A stretch of 6,197 nt of DNA. Origin: Planctomycetota bacterium. Its GTDB lineage: Bacteria > Planctomycetota > Phycisphaerae > WQYP01. Positions 1 through 4,615 of this stretch are shown here, one piece after another. Made by a program: the position numbers and the translations under genes. The DNA is taken from the NCBI GenBank assembly GCA_021816165.1, contig JAKAYZ010000165.1:1-6197 (forward strand), written 5' to 3'. Each line of letters begins with the position of its first letter. Position 1 is the first letter of the stretch. Below the pieces are notes generated by a model. That model saw only the letters and a list, made by a program, of their open reading frames with translations, was not told where the DNA came from and ran no database searches.

Positions 1-121
1 AGGCTCCTGGGATGAGGGTGTCAAACATGGCTGCCGCAAAGGCTTTATCGCAATAACATCTTTTTGCCCGGAAGTAACCGATAAGAGCCAAAGTTGCTTT
101 GCCGCACGGAGCGTTGGTAAA

Positions 122-361
122 ATGACCTCGATGAAACATATTGACCGGATCACTTTTAATCCCAATCAGTGTGGCGGCAGGCCGTGCATCCGGGGTATGC
201 GCATCCGTGTCAAAGATATTCTGGAAATGCTTGCCGCAGGTGTTTCGGAATCGCAGATTCTCGCGGACTTCCCGTATCTTGAAAGCGACGACATCCGGGC
301 CAGTTTGGAATACGCCTCGCGCGAGGTTGATCACACGGTTCTGGTGACCTCGGGCAGTTAA
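122..361 (+). CDS. DUF433 family antitoxin
   Basis: A 79-residue protein with the full DUF433 signature. The block around residues 13-40 contains NPNQCGGRPCIRGMRIRV followed by the helix ILEMLAAG. A second block, ILADFPYLESDDIRASLEYA, lies at about 46-65. DUF433 proteins are small helix-turn-helix-like proteins that usually sit just upstream of a DUF5615 PIN-like gene and act as the antitoxin. That partner is present here after a 9-bp gap. The ATG at 122 is preferred over the in-frame ATG at 131 because GGAG at 108-111 lies 10 nt upstream of it. The length is normal for the family. Autoregulation of the pair would be expected by analogy, but I see no clear operator in the 121 bp upstream. The family call is firm; activity as an antitoxin is inferred from family and context. 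Confidence 0.93.
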   Translation: MTSMKHIDRITFNPNQCGGRPCIRGMRIRVKDILEMLAAGVSESQILADFPYLESDDIRASLEYASREVDHTVLVTSGS

Positions 362-370
362 AGGGATCCG

Positions 371-703
371 GTGAAATTTCTCATTGATGCCCAGCTTCCC
401 GTTGCACTGGCCCGGTGGCTTACCCTTGAGGCAGGCCATGAAGCCATACATGTTGATCAAATCGGCCTACGAAACGCTGAAGATACGCCGATTTGGCGGT
501 ACGCAGTTGAACACACCTATGTTATCTTAACCAAAGATGAAGACTTCGCATCGCGTATCCGCCAAAGCTCTACTGGCCCGGCGGTGGTATGGCTGCGGAT
601 AGGCAACTGTTCTCGCGCCGCCTTGCAGGACTGGTTTGCACCACTCCTGCCCGAAATCCTTCGGGAGTTGGCCCGGGGTGAACGTCTCATTGAAGTACGG
701 TAA
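371..703 (+). CDS. DUF5615 PIN-like toxin (putative nuclease)
   Basis: A 110-residue protein that opens with MKFLIDAQLP, the usual DUF5615 beginning, in which D6 is the first conserved acidic residue. Further family landmarks are AEDTPIWRYA (D38), LTKDEDFA (D56 and D58) and WLRIGN at 74-79. The protein ends in GERLIEVR, a typical C-terminus for this family. DUF5615 belongs to the PIN-like nuclease fold, and members are considered VapC-like toxins that cleave RNA using clustered acidic residues; the acidic positions are intact. The start is GTG, supported by AAGGG at 361-365, five bases upstream, which overlaps the antitoxin stop and implies translational coupling. The stop codon coincides with the edge of the inverted repeat at 703. 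The actual RNA target cannot be read from sequence. Confidence 0.92.
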   Translation: MKFLIDAQLPVALARWLTLEAGHEAIHVDQIGLRNAEDTPIWRYAVEHTYVILTKDEDFASRIRQSSTGPAVVWLRIGNCSRAALQDWFAPLLPEILRELARGERLIEVR

Positions 704-865
704 GGCATCGCGACAAAATAAGGTACCCCATTATGGTGCGAGCATTTTGCCTACTGGCAAGATGCTCGCGAGTCGCGTGTCCGCATGGATATGTAATGAG
801 CGAGCAACGCCGCCAGCGGGCGAAAAAACTGGCCGGAAAGGTCGCGTTATTTTGTCACGATGCCT
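703..865. repeat. 163-bp element bounded by 19-bp imperfect inverted repeats (MITE-like or structured RNA)
   Basis: The left arm, 703-721 (GGCATCGCGACAAAATAA plus the preceding A), is complementary to the right arm, 847-865 (TTATTTTGTCACGATGCC plus the following T). Eighteen of 19 pairs match, with one C/A mismatch at 711/857. One further T-A pair at 701/867 extends it across a mismatch. The inside holds a second strong hairpin at 738-769. Size and architecture resemble a non-autonomous miniature inverted-repeat element. No transposase is present. A flush target duplication is lacking: AAGTACGG (693-700) and AAGTCCGG (871-878) match at 7 of 8 positions, but the right copy sits 3-5 bp away from the arm. 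A folded non-coding RNA or a transcriptional barrier between convergent genes is the alternative. The inverted repeat is directly visible; its identity is inferred. Confidence 0.6.
738..769. terminator. Strong stem-loop between convergent genes, possible bidirectional terminator
   Basis: GCGAGCATTTTGCC (738-751) pairs with GGCAAGATGCTCGC (756-769) around a TACT loop. This gives 14 pairs, including one position that is a G-U wobble in a plus-strand transcript and A/C on the other strand. It lies 34 bp after the toxin stop and is downstream of both the plus-strand toxin gene and the minus-strand gene ending at 968. That is where a shared terminator would sit. There is no U-tract on either side, so intrinsic termination is doubtful. 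The hairpin may instead be an internal part of the surrounding inverted-repeat element. Confidence 0.4.
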
Positions 866-967
866 GAGAAAAGTCCGGAACCCTGGCGCCCAAAACCACC
901 ATCAGCCGCTGCGATTCGGTGGCAGCCTGCAAAATCGTTGTTGTGGTGTGGCTGCGGGGCAGGCCAT

Positions 968-1399
968 TTATAGCTTGTCTTCCGCCGGCACATACATTCT
1001 TGGATGGGGCTGCATCACGTGCTGCACGCACGAACCGCACAGGTACACACGGGCCGGGTTCGGGTAGTCGGTGCTGTCGGTATCATCACCCTCAACCCAT
1101 TGCCGGCAGAATACATTGACTTTGCCGCAATAGCCGCAGCGCGTCGGCGAGCCGCCGTCGGCTGCCTGGGTTGTGAGCCGCGGGTAGCGCGTAAGCTGGC
1201 CTCTGCCGCGTGCCGGCTTTACCTCGTGCGCAAGATGGCTGCGCTTGAGAAATTCCACCAGATCGCGGGTTTCATCCTGATTGGCGAAGCGCACCCAGCG
1301 GCCTGATGCCGTATCCATAAAAAAGCCGGTGGCTTCAAGCTGCTCCTGCATGACAGGATCAGGCCAAAACAATATGCGAATTTGTACACGCACCGCCAT
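968..1399 (-). CDS. Hypothetical zinc-ribbon-like protein (two CxxC motifs)
   Basis: A 143-residue protein of no family I recognise. The N-terminal third is soluble and mixed, with WVRFANQDETRDLVEFLKRS at about 35-54. The C-terminal part has CGYC (C88, C91) and CGSC (C121, C124), with C98 and the histidines H127 and H132 nearby. Two CxxC pairs about 30 residues apart are the pattern of a structural zinc ribbon or treble clef, so zinc binding and nucleic-acid or protein contact are plausible, but no function can be named. There is no signal peptide or membrane segment. The start at 1399 has no good SD site; the internal ATG codons at residues 17 and 28 are alternatives. It lies 42 bp downstream of the lipobox protein gene on the same strand and may share its transcript. 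Confidence 0.72.
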   Translation of the reverse strand: MAVRVQIRILFWPDPVMQEQLEATGFFMDTASGRWVRFANQDETRDLVEFLKRSHLAHEVKPARGRGQLTRYPRLTTQAADGGSPTRCGYCGKVNVFCRQWVEGDDTDSTDYPNPARVYLCGSCVQHVMQPHPRMYVPAEDKL

Positions 1400-1441
1400 A
1401 TAGAAGAGATTTTAACGACTGGTAGTCATTTGGCCTATGGC

Positions 1442-1891
1442 TCATTGCGGCTGCGAGAAAATGTCGAGCGAAACCGTCGGCGGGCTGCCGACAGCACTGC
1501 TGCGGCCAACGGGCAGTTGCACCGCCAGCGCCGAAACCTGCCCCGGCGCCATCGTAACCGCCCGATGGGCGGAGAGCTGCGCTGCGGCCACCCGCGCTGC
1601 CGCCCCAGGCAACGCACTGCGGCTGCTAAGCGATACATCCATGGCCATGGGGGCTAAACCACTGCGGCTGTCGTGGGTTCCGGCGAGTTGCACACTCAGC
1701 ACCGGCGGCTGGGGCTTGGGAAGAGCCGATGGCGTAAGCAGCGGCGCTGAAACACCGTGTCTTGGTGCATCATACCGATACAGGAGGCTGCACCCGGCCA
1801 GCAGCAGCAAAATCACCACCACCGGCCGACGAACATGCCGCCGCCGCGGCTGCTCAAGGGTATTAAGTTTGATTGTCCAGTCGCGCGTCAT
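1442..1891 (-). CDS. Hypothetical small lipoprotein or single-anchor membrane protein
   Basis: A 149-residue protein. Residues 1-22 are polar and rich in arginine, followed by the hydrophobic run VVVILLLLAGC. Its LLAGC reads as a lipobox, with C34 the candidate lipidated cysteine. An N-in single membrane anchor is the alternative, because the n-region is long for a lipoprotein. After a proline-rich linker (about 50-63), residues 64-146 alternate hydrophobic and polar positions (LSVQLAGT, MAMDVSLSS, ALAVQLPV, TVSLDIFSQ). This suggests a small exported beta-sandwich. The ATG is well supported by AGGTGA at 1898-1903 on the minus strand. A longer open frame exists on the opposite strand, but it is Cys/Ser/Arg-rich and has no SD site, so this strand is preferred. 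Function unknown. Confidence 0.65.
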   Translation of the reverse strand: MTRDWTIKLNTLEQPRRRHVRRPVVVILLLLAGCSLLYRYDAPRHGVSAPLLTPSALPKPQPPVLSVQLAGTHDSRSGLAPMAMDVSLSSRSALPGAAARVAAAQLSAHRAVTMAPGQVSALAVQLPVGRSSAVGSPPTVSLDIFSQPQ

Positions 1892-1958
1892 AATGCTTCA
1901 CCTGCGGCAGGCAAATGCCAGCCCGTGCCTTTTAAGGGCACAAAACCAAACAAATAAA

Positions 1959-2044
1959 CAGGTGCAATCCGTTGCGGGCGGGGTGCGGAATCCGGCCCGC
2001 CTATGGGGCCCGGGCCTTTACCGCAAACCAGGTGCATCCGTGCG
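1959..2044. repeat. Degenerate direct repeat pair, 70 bp apart
   Basis: CAGGTGCAATCCGTTGCG at 1959-1976 and CAGGTGCATCCGTGCG at 2029-2044 are the same string except for two single-base insertions in the first copy. Both are preceded by AAA. The copies begin exactly 70 bp apart, between the coding regions, upstream of the minus-strand gene that starts at 1891. They could be paired binding sites for a regulator of that gene (70 bp is close to seven helical turns at about 10 bp per turn), or the remains of a tandem duplication. The match is visible; the function is a guess. Confidence 0.35.
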
Positions 2045-2330
2045 ATGCCGTGTTATGCTCTCCAAGAGCCTTTCCGGCAATTTACCGAAAAAGCTCCAAC
2101 GCCGGGTGGCGCACAACAGCCTTCCACAGCCTTTTTAACAGTATACAACGTTATAGGGCAAAGCGTTATTGCACTACCCTGAATGTTCATCGGCAATCGG
2201 CGGGCCAGGCAGTCTGACTTTCGCACCCTGCGCCGGACATCCCGAATTTCCGGCGACTGCTCGGCGTCGCTTGCAAAATATTCTGGCTTTAAGGGCCGAA
2301 GTGCGATGGTTGTGTCAGAGAGAGGTTGTA

Positions 2331-2371
2331 GCCACAGGTGCCCCAAAAACTTTTTTTGGGGTGACCGTGGC
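2331..2371 (-). terminator. Terminator-like hairpin after the 109-aa membrane protein gene
   Basis: CCCCAAAAA (2341-2349) and TTTTTGGGG (2353-2361) form a perfect 9-bp stem around a 3-nt loop. An outer 5-bp stem, GCCAC (2331-2335) with GTGGC (2367-2371), is separated from it by a five-base internal loop on each side. The structure starts 18 bp past the stop codon of the minus-strand gene ending at 2390, the right place for a terminator. The U-run sits inside the stem instead of after it on both strands, so it is not a textbook intrinsic terminator. Confidence 0.5.
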
Positions 2372-2389
2372 CGTCAGCGTTCCCGGCGT

Positions 2390-2719
2390 TTAGGGCCATA
2401 TTGGAATATACAGCGGAAGCGCCAAGAGCATCGCCAGAACTGCAAGACGCGCCGCCCAGCGCATCGGCCGGGTTTCCCCCATCGCAGCCATTTCCTCCGG
2501 ATGGATTGCCAAGTATCGCAAACGGAGAAACACCATGGTCAGGCTTGAGAGAGCCAAAACATAACAGGTTGTCTCAGTCACTAAAATAAGAAAAAATGGG
2601 GGACCGAAAAATGGCAGGTACAACCACCAAACGGAAGCAACAGCCGCTGCAACCGAGCAGCGAAGGCAAACCCGGGCAGAGATCATTTTCCCGACGTGAA
2701 CTATATATTGACGGTCCAT
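2390..2719 (-). CDS. Small integral membrane protein, three predicted segments
   Basis: A 109-residue hydrophobic protein of no family I recognise. Candidate membrane segments lie at about residues 21-37, 41-64 and 87-107. A short cytoplasmic or periplasmic loop rich in charged residues (RLRYLAIHPEEMAAMGETRP, 65-84) separates the second and third. The ATG at 2719 is supported by AAGG (2727-2730, minus strand) seven bases upstream; a second ATG at residue 12 has a poorer site. It follows the 131-aa membrane protein gene by 97 bp on the same strand and has the same layout: short N-terminus, close segment pair, polar loop, C-terminal segment. The two might therefore be distant paralogues or partners, although I see no clear sequence identity. 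A terminator-like hairpin follows its stop. Function unknown. Confidence 0.62.
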   Translation of the reverse strand: MDRQYIVHVGKMISARVCLRCSVAAAVASVWWLYLPFFGPPFFLILVTETTCYVLALSSLTMVFLRLRYLAIHPEEMAAMGETRPMRWAARLAVLAMLLALPLYIPIWP

Positions 2720-2757
2720 TGGAGAGCCTTCATATAATTACCATGGTGCGCCCCCTC

Positions 2758-2794
2758 GAACGGCCGCCCACCAACACAAGCCGGGAACGGCCGC
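2758..2794. repeat. 10-bp direct repeat GAACGGCCGC, 27-bp period
   Basis: GAACGGCCGC occurs at 2758-2767 and again at 2785-2794, in the 97-bp spacer upstream of the minus-strand gene starting at 2719. Two identical 10-mers in so short a spacer are suggestive of paired protein-binding sites for that gene. The core CGGCCG is palindromic and GC-rich, so chance recurrence is not excluded. Confidence 0.3.
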
Positions 2795-2816
2795 TGCAAA
2801 TATCCCGACGGTGTAT

Positions 2817-3212
2817 TCACCGCTTCAAGAGGTGTGCAGCCGTGAACGCAAAAACAAGGTATATCATGGCGACCAGCGAGCTTCCAAATATCCAATCGAG
2901 CGAACGACGTTGGTCCTTGGACGGCGGGGAGCCCCCCCGGCTCACGTGTCGAAATAGAATGGAATTCACCATGAGCATCCCGGCCAAGCCCACAGCGGGC
3001 ATTGACACGAGGAGCCAATTCAGCCAATGATGCCTGGTAAGCACATCCTTAAACACTAAAGAGCGAGATAGGCAGTTCGAAAAAAGTAAGAACCCATTAA
3101 CTGCAGTAAAGCTAATCGCCAATAATCTGTACACAACCGCATTTTCTGCGGCGGGAGGCGCCGGTTTAACGGCTGGAACTTGATCAGAATTATCTTCGGA
3201 CTGAGACGACAA
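2817..3212 (-). CDS. Small integral membrane protein, three predicted segments, TTG start
   Basis: A 131-residue protein with a polar, acidic and proline-rich N-terminal tail (residues 1-23). Hydrophobic segments follow at about 26-46, 63-87 and 106-128, and the protein ends in HLLKR. A basic loop around 88-104 (RHVSRGGSPPSKDQRR) would lie on the cytoplasmic side by the positive-inside rule, which places the N-terminus outside. The start is TTG and is chosen because GGAGG (3221-3225, minus strand) lies exactly eight bases upstream. It follows the propeller gene by 80 bp and precedes another three-segment protein on the same strand. No family recognised and no catalytic motif visible. A holin-like, anti-sigma-like or transporter-accessory role cannot be chosen from sequence. 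Confidence 0.7.
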   Translation of the reverse strand: MSSQSEDNSDQVPAVKPAPPAAENAVVYRLLAISFTAVNGFLLFSNCLSRSLVFKDVLTRHHWLNWLLVSMPAVGLAGMLMVNSILFRHVSRGGSPPSKDQRRSLDWIFGSSLVAMIYLVFAFTAAHLLKR

Positions 3213-3220
3213 CTTTAGTT

Positions 3221-3225
3221 CCTCC
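3221..3225 (-). promoter_or_regulatory. Ribosome binding site fixing a TTG start
   Basis: The minus strand reads GGAGG followed by AACTAAAG and then TTG. This perfect SD core at ideal eight-base spacing is the reason to accept the TTG at 3212 as the start of the 131-aa membrane protein. Confidence 0.75.
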
Positions 3226-3267
3226 GATGTTTATCCGCTAACAGCAGGGCGATGTTTAACGCGGGCC

Positions 3268-3292
3268 TGGATTAGGGGTTTACGGAAATCCA
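3268..3292 (-). terminator. Weak hairpin immediately after the propeller gene stop
   Basis: TGGATT (3268-3273) and AATCCA (3287-3292) form a 6-bp stem with a 13-nt loop that begins at the base after the TAG stop of the propeller gene. No U-tract follows, so it may only pause transcription or protect the 3' end, and readthrough into the membrane protein gene is quite possible. Confidence 0.22.
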
Positions 3293-4603
3293 CTATTTCT
3301 GAGTGTCGGGAGTGTCAGCACGGGCGATTGCAGCCCTGAGCTCTTTTAAGGTACGCTCAATAATCTGTCGGCGTGTCAGCCCTTTCGTTGCTAAGACCCT
3401 TTTGACAATTGCTCGACCCACATCTTTTGGCACCCGTTTCAATAAGAAAAAGCATTCCTTGATTTCCGCCGCGCTCGGTATCGTATCCGCCCTTGCCGTT
3501 AGCCGTGACGCGCCCAGAAAGCCCCGGATTGCGACCGATGTCGGCGTCAATTTCCCCTGACTCAAGCCAAGATGGTATAAGCTGCCTCTCGTTCCAACAA
3601 CAAGGCATCCAGATTTGAGCGGAAAGATGTCCGTAACTTGCTGTTTCTTGGTTTGCCACATTTTAGAGAGGCCTCCTCCTGGGCCGTGGTGCCAGAGGGA
3701 CAAGCCGCCAAATCCGGAGGCGATCAGGTTCCCATGGAAATCGTGCACTTGGAATAGCCATTGGCTTTCGGGAACACTCGCGACGCGGAGGCTCAAACCA
3801 ACACGGTTTAGTCTGTAATCGGCAGTGACTCGACCGGATCGCCCGTCAAGTTTGTACAGGCGCCCCAAGGTCCTAATAAAGAGCGTGCCTGCATCACCGG
3901 GCGCATACAAGGCTCTTGGCTTGAGTGTCGCTTTCCATAGGGGTCCTGGGACACCGGCAACGGTGACCCGCAGAAACCTTACGGTCCCGAAAGTGCTTGC
4001 AACCAGTAGTCGATCCATGCCCACCCATCGAAGCAAGCAAATACGGTTGCCCCTTCTCTTTAACAACGGGGGATACGGGCGCAAGGTCACGCCGCCATCG
4101 GTCGTCATAACAATATTTCGCCCCATCGCTATTGCACCGAGTTTGCTGGAGGCAAATGATGCGCGCCGCCGACCCACCTCCCGCAGAAACTTCCAGCCGC
4201 GCCCTGGCCGATAGCAGGCTAGGAAGAAGCCACGTGGTTGTCCCGGCCAGAGGCCGTTTGTGTTACATAAAAAGAATATCGCTGACTCGGCCCCGCCGAT
4301 CGGAATGAGCGTAGCCCCCGCGTGGGGTACTCGGAGGGGGACCGCACTCCACAGAAGCGGGTTTCCCTTCGAGAACAGCACCATTTTTGGTAGAACCAAC
4401 ATGTAACCGCCATCGGCCAAACGAGTCGCCGGTGAGCTAAAATCTGGAATTCTGCGCAAACTATCGGCTGGCCCGGACCCATTTGGCGAATCCACCGCCG
4501 GACACTGCCTTGTGAAACCGACAACCGCAAGGCCGCCGATTAATAGGATGCGGCCGAGCCCTTTGTGCAACCTCGCGGCGCTGATAAGAATTAACCTTTG
4601 CAT
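3293..4603 (-). CDS. Secreted beta-propeller-like protein
   Basis: A 436-residue protein. The N-terminus has basic residues and then the hydrophobic run ILLIGGLAVVGF (19-30), consistent with a signal peptide cleaved near residue 36, or with an uncleaved anchor. Residues 60-365 are built of short beta-strand repeats typical of propeller folds. Examples are VMTTDGGVT at 165-173 (resembling BNR/Asp-box repeats), LLVASTFGTVRFLRV at 199-213, LYKLDGRSGRV at 249-259 (resembling PQQ-type repeats), and CLVVGTRGSLYHLGL at 333-347. The blades are degenerate and I cannot count them reliably. The tail (about 376-430) is charged and helical. No catalytic motif is seen, so a binding or scaffolding role is more likely than an enzymatic one. 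It starts 12 bp after the lipase stop with no clear SD, suggesting translational coupling in one operon. Family assignment is approximate. Confidence 0.75.
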   Translation of the reverse strand: MQRLILISAARLHKGLGRILLIGGLAVVGFTRQCPAVDSPNGSGPADSLRRIPDFSSPATRLADGGYMLVLPKMVLFSKGNPLLWSAVPLRVPHAGATLIPIGGAESAIFFLCNTNGLWPGQPRGFFLACYRPGRGWKFLREVGRRRASFASSKLGAIAMGRNIVMTTDGGVTLRPYPPLLKRRGNRICLLRWVGMDRLLVASTFGTVRFLRVTVAGVPGPLWKATLKPRALYAPGDAGTLFIRTLGRLYKLDGRSGRVTADYRLNRVGLSLRVASVPESQWLFQVHDFHGNLIASGFGGLSLWHHGPGGGLSKMWQTKKQQVTDIFPLKSGCLVVGTRGSLYHLGLSQGKLTPTSVAIRGFLGASRLTARADTIPSAAEIKECFFLLKRVPKDVGRAIVKRVLATKGLTRRQIIERTLKELRAAIARADTPDTQK

Positions 4604-4615
4604 GTGTTACACCAT

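Larger units (their letters stand above)
1892..2389. other. About 500-bp gene-poor spacer
   Basis: No convincing gene. The largest minus-strand open frame (2053-2346) would have to start at a TTG inside the hairpin at 2341-2361, has no SD site and resembles no family I know. Visible structure consists of a degenerate direct repeat (1959-1976 and 2029-2044), a GGCCCGGGCC palindrome (2007-2016), and a GTGCC/GGCAC hairpin (1925-1941) in the presumed leader of the downstream minus-strand gene. The terminator-like hairpin of the upstream gene lies at the far end. The spacer must hold the promoter for the gene starting at 1891, unless transcription reads through from 2719, but I find no good -35/-10 pair. 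Confidence 0.5.

Noticed and set aside
3..56. Short open stretch ending in KALSQ and a TAA, a possible tail of a gene entering from the left
   Set aside because: Only about 17 codons are inside the window, and a minus-strand reading (MFDTLIPGA from 29) is equally possible. Neither can be supported.
315..326. Perfect palindrome CCTCGCGCGAGG
   Set aside because: It lies inside the antitoxin coding region over Ala-Ser-Arg-Glu codons and is explained by coding sequence and GC content.
855..1040. Minus-strand open frame downstream of and overlapping the double-CxxC gene
   Set aside because: It overlaps that gene out of frame and has no recognisable content; treated as a shadow.
636..1067. A 143-codon plus-strand open frame beginning inside the toxin gene
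   Set aside because: It overlaps the toxin in another frame, crosses both inverted-repeat structures, has no SD site and has an implausible composition.
1414..1430. Small inverted repeat GACT-GGT-AGTC upstream of the double-CxxC gene as an operator
   Set aside because: Only four core base pairs; too short to separate from chance.
1437..2138. A 233-codon plus-strand open frame, longer than the minus-strand gene it covers
   Set aside because: Its product is rich in Cys, Ser and Arg with no domain or signal, there is no SD site before the ATG, and it runs through the repeat-containing spacer. The minus-strand frame has an SD site and a lipobox-like segment.
2120..2175. TATACT on the minus strand as a -10 promoter element
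   Set aside because: No acceptable -35 hexamer occurs at 15-19 bp spacing, and the site is more than 200 bp from the next start codon.
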